Source: Holophagae bacterium (lineage in GTDB: Bacteria; Acidobacteriota; Holophagae; Acanthopleuribacterales; Acanthopleuribacteraceae). Taken from it: 64,000 nucleotides of DNA. A program made the translations under genes and the position numbers. Below, in pieces: positions 35,785 to 45,124 of this stretch. The notes under the pieces were generated by a model, which saw nothing but the letters and a program-made list of their open reading frames with translations, searched no databases and was not told the origin of the DNA. How positions within the stretch are numbered: the stretch's first letter is position 1; every line of letters begins with the position of its first letter. The stretch is from positions 62,001 to 126,000 of the forward strand of contig JAUIFE010000015.1 of the NCBI GenBank assembly GCA_030429565.1, given 5' to 3'.

Positions 35785-38487
35785 TTAAGGCTTGGCTGAA
35801 GCGCAGAAGCTCGCCAGAGCAACCCGAACTTGCTCAGCCTGACCTGGTGACAGCGGTAGCTTGGCCAGCCCGCGGGCGCTCTCACAATAGTACTCGGCAA
35901 AATGAACGGCGGCCGAGCCGCTGAGGTCACGCGCTTGGCAAAAATAATCGAAAGCACGGGCCTGATGACCTTGACGAGCCTCGGCCAAACTCAGCAACAC
36001 CAGCGCCACGCCCTGATACTCGCGATGCGCGCCGGCAGGCCAATCGGCGATGACCGTTTCCAAAAGTTGCGCCGTTTCAGCATGGCGACCGCGCAAAGCG
36101 TAGATCTCGGCCAAGGTTAGGTAAGAAGCCAAGTGGTTGAGGTCACGTGGCGCCGCCGCTTGGCCACGCAGGGTCAACTCAATGAGCTTGACCGTTTCCG
36201 CTTCCACGACACAGTCCCAATCTAAATACAAGTCGGCAAGGTTGTTCAACATGTTGGTTTGCATCGGCTTGGTATACAACTCGTGGGTCGGCTTAAGTAG
36301 GAGCGCCTCGCGCAGCAAAGGCTCTGCCTCCTCATAGCGCCCTAAATCGGCGTAGACATTGCCCAAGTTGTTATAGAGGCTCAACAGGTACGGATGGTCC
36401 GGCGGCAACGAGCCCTCGAGCAAATGCCGCCCTTTTCGGCCAAAGGTCAATGCCTTTGCGGGATCCCCTTGCGCGCGCGCGTTGGCCGCCAGGTAATTGT
36501 AGGTATTGCCACGAATCGGATCACTGACCAAATCATTGTCCAAGCGCAAGTTTAACGCCTGTAAATAAGCCGTTTCAGCCTCATCGAATCGAAAACTGTC
36601 GCGGAATACATGCCCCTTGGAAATGGCGATCAATACCGCTTCAGCGCTGTGCTCCCCTTTCTGATCCTCCAGCTCCTCGGCCATGGCGTCCAGTTCCCCA
36701 ATGAGGACGGCTGCTTCGGTTAACCCCAACTCGCGCAAGGCCTCGACGCGCGCCCGGCGTAATCGAAACTGAAAGCGCGGTTCCAGGACGCTACTGTGGG
36801 GCAACACGATGTCGAAAAAGGCCAGCGCTGCATCGGATTCCTTGAGGCCGACACTGCAAATCCCGGCCCAATAGGCGGCGATAAGGGTGTTTTTGTGTGC
36901 GGGACCCAAGCGGCGCAGGTTGGCGCGGTAAAGCGCGGTGAAACGATCCTTAGCAGCCCGATAATCACCAATCCCATACAAGAGAGAGGCTTGGATTTCC
37001 ATCAGGGTAACGCGCGTTTCTTCGTCGTCGCTCTCACTTATGCCGACGGCAAGTTTATCGACAATGGTGCGCGCGGTGTCGACGCGAACGAGATCGGGAA
37101 ACAGCGGATCGTTTATATCGACGACGTTTTTGAGGTTGGTCAAGACGGCCCGCGTTCGCGCGGCGGCCCGAATCGCTTTTTGATTGTTGAAGAAGGCAAT
37201 CGTTGCCACGGTCAGAAGCGACACGGTGAAAAGAGCGCCAAAACTAACCGCCGCCCAATGACGGCGCACGAACTTGGAAAAGGCGTAAAACCAAACGTCG
37301 GGTCGCGCCTTTACCGGCTGAAGCGCTAAGAAACGGCGGATCTCATCGGCCAAAGCCAAGACACTTTGGTAGCGTTCATCGGGGTTCTTTTTAACGGCCT
37401 TGAGCACGACCCAATCGAGATCGCGTTGTAACAAACGGGTCAATTGAATCGGCGCCATGCCGCGTTTGGCGGCAACCTCGTGACGCCGCGATTCGTCTTG
37501 TTGTAAAAAAGCCTGTGAGGGCGCGGGCGCGGGCGTTTCAATAATCCTTTTCAGGAGGTCAAAATCGTAGGCGGCGTCGGAAGGCTTAATAAACGGCCGA
37601 TGGTCGGTCAACAAAACATAAAGCACCATCCCAAGTGCATATACGTCGGAGCGCGTATCGGTCATCCCATCTTTGGAACGTCTCAGTTGCTCGGGGCTGA
37701 TAAACGGCGGGGTACCGAAAGGACGCCATTCCGGTGTTTCGGTAAAATTAATCGCCTCATGGGGCTGAATCGATTTGGCGATGCCGAAGTCGATAATAAG
37801 CGGGCGTCGACTCTTGGGGTCGACGAGAATATTGGATGGTTTCAAGTCGCGATGAACGATGGTGTTGCGATGGGCAAAGGCTACCCCGTCACAAATTTCT
37901 AAAAACAAGCGCAATCGTTGCGCAACATCGGCGCGGGTCTCATCGCAAAACTGTTGAACGGTTTGGGCGCCTTCCAAATATTCCATGGTGAAATAAGGGC
38001 GATCATCATCCAAACTGCCGACATCGTAGAGTTTGGCAATGTTTTTATGTGGCAACATCGCCAACACTTTGCATTCATTGCGAAAACGCGCCACAAACTC
38101 GTCGAAGTGACTGTCTAACGCGGGCCGACGTAGCACCTTGACCGCCACCGGCCGTGCCAGCTCATCTTGGCGCGCGAGGTAAACCTGCCCCATCGCGCCG
38201 TTACCGAGATGTTCGAGAATCGTATAACCGGGAATCGTCGGCGGAACTTGTTCACGCTTCTTTAGTTGTTCCGATTCTTGATAGGCGTCTTGCCAAAGCT
38301 TGCCGACCTCGAACACCGGTTTCTCGAGATAATCATCGTCACGATGATCCTCGTAAGCTTGCAACAAGCTCATAACTTCGTGGAACACAACTGGGTCGTC
38401 GCCACATTCACCCCGAACGAGAGTCTCCCGTTCAGCGGACGGTAATTCCACCGCCATCGCAAAGATACGTTGAACCTCAGGCCCCAC
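35785..38487 (-). CDS. Ser/Thr protein kinase with C-terminal TPR repeats
   Basis: A 900-residue membrane kinase. A short N-terminal region (IFAMAVELPSAERETLVRGECGDD) is typical of acidobacterial and planctomycete kinases. The kinase domain has GNGAMG in the glycine loop, VAVKVL with the catalytic Lys, IVHRDLKPSNILV and IIDFGIAKS. One membrane helix follows (HWAAVSFGALFTVSLLTVATIAFF), then an extracytoplasmic region with ten or so TPR-like units. GTG 38487 is chosen because GGAAGG precedes it and the family sequence starts here. The frame stays open to 38559. The two ECF sigma genes upstream on the same strand probably belong to the same signalling module. Confidence 0.9.
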   Translation of the reverse strand: MGPEVQRIFAMAVELPSAERETLVRGECGDDPVVFHEVMSLLQAYEDHRDDDYLEKPVFEVGKLWQDAYQESEQLKKREQVPPTIPGYTILEHLGNGAMGQVYLARQDELARPVAVKVLRRPALDSHFDEFVARFRNECKVLAMLPHKNIAKLYDVGSLDDDRPYFTMEYLEGAQTVQQFCDETRADVAQRLRLFLEICDGVAFAHRNTIVHRDLKPSNILVDPKSRRPLIIDFGIAKSIQPHEAINFTETPEWRPFGTPPFISPEQLRRSKDGMTDTRSDVYALGMVLYVLLTDHRPFIKPSDAAYDFDLLKRIIETPAPAPSQAFLQQDESRRHEVAAKRGMAPIQLTRLLQRDLDWVVLKAVKKNPDERYQSVLALADEIRRFLALQPVKARPDVWFYAFSKFVRRHWAAVSFGALFTVSLLTVATIAFFNNQKAIRAAARTRAVLTNLKNVVDINDPLFPDLVRVDTARTIVDKLAVGISESDDEETRVTLMEIQASLLYGIGDYRAAKDRFTALYRANLRRLGPAHKNTLIAAYWAGICSVGLKESDAALAFFDIVLPHSSVLEPRFQFRLRRARVEALRELGLTEAAVLIGELDAMAEELEDQKGEHSAEAVLIAISKGHVFRDSFRFDEAETAYLQALNLRLDNDLVSDPIRGNTYNYLAANARAQGDPAKALTFGRKGRHLLEGSLPPDHPYLLSLYNNLGNVYADLGRYEEAEPLLREALLLKPTHELYTKPMQTNMLNNLADLYLDWDCVVEAETVKLIELTLRGQAAAPRDLNHLASYLTLAEIYALRGRHAETAQLLETVIADWPAGAHREYQGVALVLLSLAEARQGHQARAFDYFCQARDLSGSAAVHFAEYYCESARGLAKLPLSPGQAEQVRVALASFCASAKP

Positions 38488-39072
38488 AACCACCGCCTTC
38501 CATTTTGGTCGCCCCCTCGGCCATCCGGCCCAGGTGCGGACCTGCACCTCGAAACCCATTCGCTTCAGCCAAGACGCGCACGAAGAAAGGCACGGGTCTC
38601 AAGCACAACCCACGCTCACTTGGCGGGCTCATTTCAAAGCGGTTAACCAGTAGGAATAAGCAACGAAGAAAATGAAAAGGATCGCGAAAGCGCCGGCCCC
38701 GGTTCAGAAACCAGCGACCACCCCAACCCATGCCTTTTGATGACGGCATTAATCCCAACTAAGAGGGTCCATTTTTCGACGTAGCCTAAATCTCGAGGGT
38801 CGCCTATACCCCTTTATTCGGAAAACACGACAGTTCCATAACAGCAGTCACACCATTTTCGCAAAGTTCGCCTTCGACAGTGGCGCGCCTTAGCAGCCAA
38901 AGAAACGCCGTTCCCGGCCCTGGTTTTGGCAAAAGATCCGCCACCACCCCCTTGAGAAGCGCCGAACGAGGGCTGCCTTCGGCAAGCATCCGCCCACAGC
39001 GCTACAATCTCAACAAGCCACCTCAAACCAAACACCTACAAAAAACAACACCGGTCGTTGCCCGTTTTGGTA
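38488..39072. other. Intergenic region between the ECF genes and the kinase
   Basis: This 585-bp stretch lies between the ECF sigma gene and the kinase gene. Open frames here (for example 38477-38758 and 38814-39035, minus) are Trp/Arg/Gly-rich and lack ribosome sites. A CCTAAATC at 38784-38791 faintly recalls the repeat termini but without further match. The kinase therefore probably has its own promoter here, which I cannot place. Confidence 0.4.
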
Positions 39073-39645
39073 TTAGGGTTCATGCCGGGTCAAACGCTGG
39101 TACAACCACGCTTTGGCAAACTTCCAATCGCGTTTGACCGTCGCCGGCGAAACCGATAAATACTCGGCTATTTCATCAAGCGTCAGCCCCCCAAAATACC
39201 GCAATTCGGCAATACGACCCATACGGTCGTTGTGTTGTTCCAAAGCAACTAAGGCGTCATCGAGCTCCAACCAGGAGCGTGGCCGCGTGCAACTGACCAA
39301 TTCGAGATCGTCATAGGTTTCCCAATCCTGGCCACCACCACGCTTTTGCGTCAGTCTTTGGCGCGCCCAGGAAGTAAGAATTTGACGCATACAACGCGCG
39401 GCAAAACCAAAAAAGTGAACGCGTGACTGCCAATCCTGGGTTCGGGTGGACACCAGTCGCAGGTAGGCTTCGTGGACCAAACTCGAGGTCGTCGGTAGAT
39501 TACTGCGCAGTTCTTGTTTGAGATAGGCGGCGGCAATTTGCTTCAGTTCGGGGTATACCATTTCCATTAACAAGGATTCGCTGCCGGAAACACCGTCGCG
39601 CCAGTCGCGCAACACCTGGGTAATTTCGTGAGATTGCCGGTTCAT
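39073..39645 (-). CDS. ECF-type RNA polymerase sigma factor
   Basis: A 190-residue ECF sigma factor. Region 2 is visible as LMEMVYPELKQIAAAYLKQE, LVHEAYLRLV and FFGFAARCMRQILTSWARQRLTQKRGGG. Region 4 is RIAELRYFGGLTLDEIAEYLSVSPATVKRDWKFAKAWLYQRL. These are the signatures of the TIGR02999/Sigma70_ECF group, which in Acidobacteria and Planctomycetes is often encoded next to Ser/Thr kinases. No anti-sigma gene is adjacent. The ATG has GAGGA upstream. It is downstream of a second ECF gene by 59 bp. Confidence 0.93.
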   Translation of the reverse strand: MNRQSHEITQVLRDWRDGVSGSESLLMEMVYPELKQIAAAYLKQELRSNLPTTSSLVHEAYLRLVSTRTQDWQSRVHFFGFAARCMRQILTSWARQRLTQKRGGGQDWETYDDLELVSCTRPRSWLELDDALVALEQHNDRMGRIAELRYFGGLTLDEIAEYLSVSPATVKRDWKFAKAWLYQRLTRHEP

Positions 39646-39704
39646 GGTTCCTCGCTTCGCCGCTGCACGTAGGCGGGACAGACCGAAACGCGGCAGTTAT
39701 CCCG

Positions 39705-40310
39705 TTAGGGATGATCGATGTGTCGGTATATCCATGCTTTGGCCAAATTCCAATCGCGCTTGACCGTCGATAACGATACCGAGTCAAAGGCTCCTTTTAA
39801 CATCGACACAATCTCCTCATTGTTTAAACCCAGTAGAATTCGGTACTCAGCCACCCGTGCCGCCCGCGGCGAGACCGCCGCCAGCGCAGCCAAGGCCTCC
39901 ATTAAGGAAAGTGAATTCTCAACCACGGCATTCGGGTCGGAGACATCACCGCCAGGCAACTCATCAATCGGCACGTCGATCCCTTCCCGTTTCACTGCTT
40001 GTTCGTAGCGGCGGCGATCAATCATGATGTTTTTCATGACCATGTGGGCAAAGGCAAAAAACGCTTGGCGATTGGCAAAGGGTTTGGCACCTTTGACCAA
40101 TCGGATAAAAAACTCGTGAACCAAAACCGTGGGTGAAAGGGTTCGGTCGGCACGGTCGCCACGAACAAAAGAACGTGCGATTTGATGTAGCTCGCGATAA
40201 ACCAGATCCAGCAAGCGGTCAAGTACCAGATCGCGTTGCTCGAGTTGTTGCGGAAAGTGCTCCAACTGCAACAGACAGCGCGTAATTTCGCCGATTGAAT
40301 CTTTGGCCAT
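39705..40310 (-). CDS. Second ECF-type RNA polymerase sigma factor
   Basis: A 201-residue paralogue of the following ECF gene. Region 2 reads RLLDLVYRELHQIARSFVRGDRADRTLSPTVLVHEFFIRLV and FFAFAHMVMKNIMIDRRRYEQA. Region 4 is ARVAEYRILLGLNNEEIVSMLKGAFDSVSLSTVKRDWNLAKAWIYRHI. The region 4 helix-turn-helix has an insertion (GAFDSV) relative to its neighbour, so the two probably recognise different promoters. ATG 40310 is preferred because AAGGA lies 8 bp upstream. The frame continues open to 40334. The two genes form an apparent operon. Confidence 0.9.
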   Translation of the reverse strand: MAKDSIGEITRCLLQLEHFPQQLEQRDLVLDRLLDLVYRELHQIARSFVRGDRADRTLSPTVLVHEFFIRLVKGAKPFANRQAFFAFAHMVMKNIMIDRRRYEQAVKREGIDVPIDELPGGDVSDPNAVVENSLSLMEALAALAAVSPRAARVAEYRILLGLNNEEIVSMLKGAFDSVSLSTVKRDWNLAKAWIYRHIDHP

Positions 40311-40483
40311 CGAGGTTGTCCTTTTACCTGACACGCACTTCTTAGAAAGGCCCTGAAAGGTGCGGTGATAACAAACGCGGCAAACGCAAAGGTGAGATGC
40401 AAAACCAAAGGCAAGCCATTTTTAACGGCATTATCGCAACATGGATGCCGCGCCAACCTTTCCAAGGACGCCGGGCTTCTCTC

Positions 40484-40659
40484 AACAGGTGTCACACCAA
40501 GAGCTTGCGCGATGACATCCACCCGAATCGCACCATCTGTTGCGCGCCAACGAACCCTATCAATGCGCGCCTTACTTTTCAAGGAAGCCTGTGTTTTTTC
40601 CAACACATTTCGCACCAGCATCGAGCGCACTTGCACCCACTCGAATCGCACACTTTAGG
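40484..40659 (+). repeat. Two partial MITE-like right ends in tandem
   Basis: The segment CTTGCGCGATGACATCCACC followed by CGAATCGCACC (40504-40533) and the segment from TTTTTTCCAACACATTTCGC to CTTTAGG (about 40594-40659) each match the right half of full copies. No left end precedes them. This suggests two decayed or truncated insertions, one next to or inside the other. Confidence 0.6.
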
Positions 40660-40945
40660 TTACAAGGTAAATCTACCAAAATAATTTAAACTTCTCAAAA
40701 AAAACACTCACCAACTAAAGATGAAATAGCGCCGTAGTCATACTCAAAATTTGAAAACTCAGATCATCACAAATAAATACAAACACAAAACGCCCGATTC
40801 CCGGCGCGCCAGCCAACCAAGCCATTCGAAAACCATGCAAAACAGCCGTTTTAGCAAAAGTACTGTTCGATGATTTAAGCATGATTCCCCCGAACACCCC
40901 CTTCATCTGTCGCGTCGGGATCGGAGCTACCTTTGGCGCTTAAAA

Positions 40946-41126
40946 CCTAAACTAAGCGATTCTTGGCGGCGAAATCGCTCAACCTGTTGGGCTGCAACAT
41001 CTCGTAAAAATGCTCGCCGTACTTACCAGTACGACGGTGCTTTTCCCAAGACGTTTCGCACCAACTCTTGACGCTTCCTGCGTCAAAACTTGTGCGATTT
41101 CATTCACCCGAATCACTCAGTTTAGG
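40946..41126 (+). repeat. MITE-like intergenic repeat, copy 2 (reference copy)
   Basis: This 181-bp element is bounded by a perfect 5-bp direct repeat TAAAA (40941-40945 and 41127-41131). The terminal inverted repeats are CCTAAACTAAGCGATTC at the left and, read on the other strand, CCTAAACTGAGTGATTC at the right: 15 of 17 positions are the same. An inner hairpin TTGACGC/GCGTCAA (with TTCCT between) lies near 41068-41086. It has no coding capacity. Confidence 0.88.
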
Positions 41127-42028
41127 TAAAAGCACGATAGGGACGGCTGATTTTGATCCAAGATTTGGCGCGAAACTTTTAAAAAAACGCGATCGTACCC
41201 CAAGTTTAGAATATTCACCTAAGCCATTTTAAATCAGCATTGTTTCAAAGATCACCACGACCGATTGCGCTTTTCTATTTGGACCACAGCCGGCGAGGAC
41301 ACAACCGGCCGCGCCGCAAAACAGGCCGGTCTGACTTTCTTCCATCCTGTATTTTTTTTATTTCCGATTAGCCGATTTGATGGACTTTCGCACATGTACC
41401 CAATGAGACGGTTGGTGCTTGAGTGGGATATCAACCCGAGGAGAGAGGCAAAGCGATCCTCGGACAACCTTCCAAACCCCGGGCCCTTCGGCCCACCTCG
41501 GCGTTTCATCTCGCGTCCCGCGACACGGCTTCATTAGCGCAAAACACCATCCGAACCCATCACTCGGAACCGGTTCGAGTTGCGCGATGAGTATTGCCTT
41601 GGGCACACGAGATCCACGAGACATCGACTTCAGGCTGAAGCAATCTTTTAACGGTCGTACATTTTCCAAGCCGACCGCGGCGCTTGCCACCATTGCCGGC
41701 AAGCAGTAGCGGCATGGAACCTGTCGGCATCGGCCCAGAAGCGGGTTGCTATCCCACACTTAAACCGTTCTCCCAGAGCGACTTGCCCTCGTTTGATGCG
41801 AAAGCCACGACATTCAAGGAACCAAACACACCGGTCCAATCAGTAGGGCCGTAATAAGGCCTTGGATAACCAACAGCTTTCACTGCCAACCTGTGCTCGC
41901 ACGCATATCGCCCAGCCATAACACCACGACGATGATTACGCGTCTGCCTTTGCCGGAAACACAGACGATCCCACTCAAGGTTCACCACCCTCTCAAGATT
42001 CATTCGCCATTGAGAGGAGCGATTCCAC

Positions 42029-42532
42029 GTGAAAAATCGGTCAACCTTCAACCCATCTTCTTTTTTACCCAAAACGAAACGCCGCCAAACCGCGGCCATG
42101 CATCCGTTACATTGCCATCGGCGACGAATCGCCACGGTTTTCCTGACCCTTTTGCTGTTTTTAGCGCCACTATGTGCAGGGTCCCATAGCTCCCTGATGG
42201 GACCCAAGCAAGAAGTGCTGGTCGCCGGTACCTACCGCAATGGGTTGCGACTTGCCGGCGAGACAGTCACCGAAGCAGGTGACGGTTCGGGTTGTTACGT
42301 CGCCGCCTACGACCGCGAAGGCCGCTTGCTTTGGTTGCGTCTCCTAACCGACTACCCCGACCGCGCAGCGGTTAGCCTCCACCAGGCTGCCGGCGGCGCC
42401 ATTACGCTGGTTATTAGCTGGGACAACCAATCGCGCTTCGGCGACAACGATACCGAGGTTGCAGTTTTCCCCTTAAAAGAAATCGAGGAAGGGGCAACCA
42501 TCAAAACGACCTCCACCCCGGTCGAGGGTTAA
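42029..42532 (+). CDS. Small exported protein, hypothetical
   Basis: A 167-residue protein with a long basic N-terminus followed by a hydrophobic signal core (IATVFLTLLLFLAPLCAGS, about residues 34-52). The mature part contains VLVAGTYRNGLRLAGETVTEAGDGSGCYVAAYDREGRLLWLRLL. This resembles one unit of the SBBP/delta-60-like beta-propeller repeats found in secreted proteins, where many units normally follow in series. Only one is present, so the gene may be a short relative or a remnant. GTG 42029 has GAGAGGAG 9 bp upstream. ATG 42098 would give a conventional signal length but has no ribosome site. Confidence 0.65.
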   Translation: MKNRSTFNPSSFLPKTKRRQTAAMHPLHCHRRRIATVFLTLLLFLAPLCAGSHSSLMGPKQEVLVAGTYRNGLRLAGETVTEAGDGSGCYVAAYDREGRLLWLRLLTDYPDRAAVSLHQAAGGAITLVISWDNQSRFGDNDTEVAVFPLKEIEEGATIKTTSTPVEG

Positions 42533-43564
42533 CCACGCGGGATTACCCGCCACGACAACAACCAAAGCGTCTCAATTGGGACGTTTTGGCCTAAAGTGGG
42601 CGATTCAGGTGGATGCATTCGCACAAGATGTTGGCGCGACAGGGATTGGTAAAAACACGGGCGTCCTGTGCATGGTCGGCGCGTTTTTACCACGGCGGCA
42701 GCCCAACATTTTGGACAAAGGTACCACCTCGAATCGCTCCACTTAGGTTTAGAACCCTAAAGGAATGGGATTCTGGATATCTTTATCTAAAGACCTGAAG
42801 CGAAATGGTTTGAATTCACCAAACCAAGGCCCACACCCATTGGATAGGGTGAGCCTTTACGAGAGTCGCAACCCAATAGGTGGTCCGATCTCGCCGCCAT
42901 GAAACGCTTCGTTTGGTTTTAGTATTCCTATCGGAAATCGAAGAGCAGGATTTCGGGGTGCGTTTCCAAGGCACCGAACAGCCGTTGCCAAAAGAGGTGT
43001 GCCTTCCCTCGTGCGCCCCCTCTCGCACCACCCGTTAGGCGCCGATGCACAGCGGGCCGGCCCAACTTGGAGCAGGTCACACGAATTGGAACGCCGAAAT
43101 TCAAAAAGCGGCTCGCCGGATGTCGAAAGGCAAACGACGACCAGGCCCGCCGCTGTCGGCTTCAACGACCCAGAAACAAGGTGTTGTTTTGCTTTTCAAG
43201 CAGTCGCGAAAGTGCCGACGTCACCCACCGGGTGAACCGCAATCCTATAATTTTTCGTTCGTTTAAATAGAGGACTAAAAGACACAAAACCTCAGTCCAC
43301 TCAAAATTAAGCGCAAAAACAAAAACTACCGAAATCACCGATTCTCAAAACACGGACAAAACCCTAGACCTCACGCCTATTTCCTCTTTCTCCGCTTGTT
43401 TTGGCATTGGTTTTTCTATTCCGCCCTTCGGCTTTGGCCCCATGCGGATGGGTTCGGTTTGTCTTCTCGGCGAGCTCACCCCCTTCACCCTGATCAATCC
43501 GGCGGCGATCTCCCGTGTCCCAACACACCGCGGCCGTGCCAAAACCTTGCGTTAAGGAACCCTC
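42533..43564. other. Gene-poor 1.0 kb region with an inverted repeat copy
   Basis: This region contains a full MITE-like copy in opposite orientation (42590-42747). Directly after it is a left-end-like fragment, CCCTAAAGGAATGGGATTC at 42755-42773. Several short frames on both strands at 42816-43270 have no ribosome site and poor composition. A+T-rich sequence at 43240-43350 probably carries the promoter of the lipoprotein gene. Nothing else was recognised. Confidence 0.5.
42590..42747 (-). repeat. MITE-like intergenic repeat, copy 3 (inverted)
   Basis: This 158-bp copy is in the opposite orientation to the others. The left end CCTAAAGTGGGCGATTC and the complement of the right end, CCTAAGTGGAGCGATTC, form the inverted termini. 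Flanking pentamers TTTGG (42585-42589) and TTTAG (42748-42752) agree at 4 of 5 positions. On the minus strand the segment CGCGCCAACATCTTGTGCGA followed by CATCCACC matches copy 4 almost exactly. Confidence 0.83.
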
Positions 43565-44089
43565 ATGAGCGCCCCTACCGGGCTTTGCCCAAATTCCACC
43601 GCCGCTTTGATTTTACCGAACGCGACAAGTCACCCCAGCCAAGACGCGCGCGCAGCGCGTTTCCGTCGCGCGATGGTCGCTCTCCTGCTGTGTTTCGTCT
43701 CGATCCTGATCCAATGCCATCGGGAAGAAGGCGCACCCGACAAACTCGCCCAACGCCATCAACGCTGCCGACAACTGCTTGCTGAACGAGATCGTATGAT
43801 TCAAACCCTTAAGTATCAGCGCTTTGATCAACTCACACTGGAACTTGGCGATATTGCCGACACCGAACAAACCCTGCGCCGACTGGTTCCGCCTGAAAAG
43901 CAGCTCGAGTTCATCGAAACCTTTGACGCACTCACCCAAAATTACAACCGGCGTTTGCTTGATCTTCAACAGGCAAACGCCGGCTTACGCAAAGAAAACC
44001 GCCTGATTCAGCTTGAGTTACATCTTATCAAACGCAAACTACGACACGATGCGTCGCGCGGCAAGAGACCTCACTCCGAACTTAATTAG
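43565..44089 (+). CDS. Putative lipoprotein with coiled-coil region
   Basis: A 174-residue protein. The hydrophobic stretch MVALLLCFVSILIQC ends in a lipobox-like LIQC, so Cys at about residue 51 should be lipidated. The mature part is highly charged and helical (KLAQRHQRCRQLLAERDRMIQTLKYQRFDQL and LLDLQQANAGLRKENRLIQLELHLIKRKL), probably coiled coil. ATG 43565 has AAGGAA upstream, which gives an unusually long n-region. An internal ATG at 43673 would give a standard signal. The stop overlaps the stop of the convergent gene. Not otherwise recognised. Confidence 0.65.
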   Translation: MSAPTGLCPNSTAALILPNATSHPSQDARAARFRRAMVALLLCFVSILIQCHREEGAPDKLAQRHQRCRQLLAERDRMIQTLKYQRFDQLTLELGDIADTEQTLRRLVPPEKQLEFIETFDALTQNYNRRLLDLQQANAGLRKENRLIQLELHLIKRKLRHDASRGKRPHSELN

Positions 44090-44787
44090 CGACACAAGGT
44101 GAAGTATTCCATCAAAGCGCGAAAGGCTTGGGAATCAGCCGGCGAGCCGGTCGGCGCCGTGCCGTCCTCATTCGCCGTCACATTTGCTTCTTGATCTAAC
44201 CAAAGCCCGACCACGGTGGCCCCGCCGTCGCATTTAACCGAAAACAGGGTGTAGCTTCCGCTCAAGGTCGTCTCTTGATCGCCACTAAACACCACACGAC
44301 CCACCGTCGACAGATAAGTAACCTCCCCGCCCGCCGGCGAAAAGAAGCCACGCGAACTCAGTTCATCAGCATGAAACCAAACGTTGCCGGCCGGTAGAAA
44401 AAAGCTGTTGGCCTGGCCGTCCTTGAGAAATGCCATGAGATCGGGATTCTCGGAGCCGGCATTACTTTTAAAGAACAGCAAAGACGGATCGGTTATCGAA
44501 ATGGCTTTGATCATTTTCTCAAAACCCTCGCCACCCGGTTCACCGGTTGGTTCACCCAAAAAAATAAAATCGCCGACAAAAGGGATCCCAAAGGCGGCGA
44601 CCGGGCCATACCCTGGCGGGTAAGCATCAGGTTGCGCCAAAAGCGTTTGGGCTTTAGCATCGGGGTTTGTAAAACTGTTCTCGATATCGCTTACCACTTT
44701 TTGAACCATAAAAAAGGAACCTATCGCCAAGGCCAGCAAGATCCCACTACAACCAAGACAGGAAAAAATACACGCCTTCTTTTCCAT
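44086..44787 (-). CDS. Hypothetical membrane-anchored exported protein
   Basis: A 233-residue protein with a Cys-containing hydrophobic N-terminus (IFSCLGCSGILLALAIGSFFMV) acting as anchor or signal. An extracytoplasmic domain follows, rich in Gly, Pro and aromatic residues (AYPPGYGPVAAFGIPFVGDFIFLGEPTG). The late segment GSYTLFSVKCDGGATVVGLWLD looks beta-rich. The ATG at 44787 follows GGAGG by 7 bp. I do not recognise the family. It overlaps the convergent lipoprotein gene by 4 bp at the stop codons. Confidence 0.7.
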   Translation of the reverse strand: MEKKACIFSCLGCSGILLALAIGSFFMVQKVVSDIENSFTNPDAKAQTLLAQPDAYPPGYGPVAAFGIPFVGDFIFLGEPTGEPGGEGFEKMIKAISITDPSLLFFKSNAGSENPDLMAFLKDGQANSFFLPAGNVWFHADELSSRGFFSPAGGEVTYLSTVGRVVFSGDQETTLSGSYTLFSVKCDGGATVVGLWLDQEANVTANEDGTAPTGSPADSQAFRALMEYFTLCR

Positions 44788-44916
44788 TGCACGCCCTCCG
44801 TAGGCCACCGGTTTTCATTCGCAGCAAACGCCCGCGATGTCGTCACCACCAGCGCGATTAAACCTGAAAAGCACAGCCGGCATGATTGGCCGGCAAGCCG
44901 CTTTATCGACTTATAA

Positions 44917-45077
44917 CCCAAACTGGGCGCATCTTGGCGGCGCATAAGCACAATCGGTTGGGTTGTCACGTGTCGTCAAAATGCACGGCGTTCTAGGCAA
45001 GTAAACCGGTCTTTTTTCTACACATTCCACGCCAACATCTTGCGCGACTGCATCCACCCGAATCGCGCACTTTTAGG
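44917..45077 (+). repeat. MITE-like intergenic repeat, copy 4
   Basis: This 161-bp element is flanked by TATAA (44912-44916) and TAGAA (45078-45082), a 4 of 5 match. The termini are CCCAAACTGGGCGCATC at the left and, complemented, CCTAAAAGTGCGCGATT at the right. Shared internal blocks with copy 2 are TCTTGGCGGCG near the left end, GTTGGGTTG and AAAATGC in the middle, and CATCCACCCGAATCGC near the right end. Confidence 0.86.
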
Positions 45078-45124
45078 TAGAAAGATGCCTAACCTTAAGC
45101 CGAGCAGCAACAAACCGTCAAGAA

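Larger units (their letters stand above)
40311..42028. other. Gene-poor 1.7 kb region with repeat elements
   Basis: No convincing gene is present. The left part holds two tandem right-end fragments of the MITE-like family (40484-40659), and a full copy lies at 40946-41126. Further right, overlapping frames on both strands at 41358-41759 and 41749-42207 lack ribosome sites, have low-quality composition and match nothing I know. An A+T-rich patch at 40660-40900 may hold the promoter of the ECF operon. The region looks like a landing zone for small elements. Confidence 0.5.

Noticed and set aside
38477..39035. Small minus-strand frames between the ECF and kinase genes
   Set aside because: Trp/Arg/Gly-rich composition and no ribosome sites. 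The first overlaps the kinase start.
41358..42207. Overlapping open frames on both strands (133 and 152 codons, minus; 96 codons, plus)
   Set aside because: No ribosome sites, atypical composition and mutual overlap. None resembles a known family, so they are left as non-coding.
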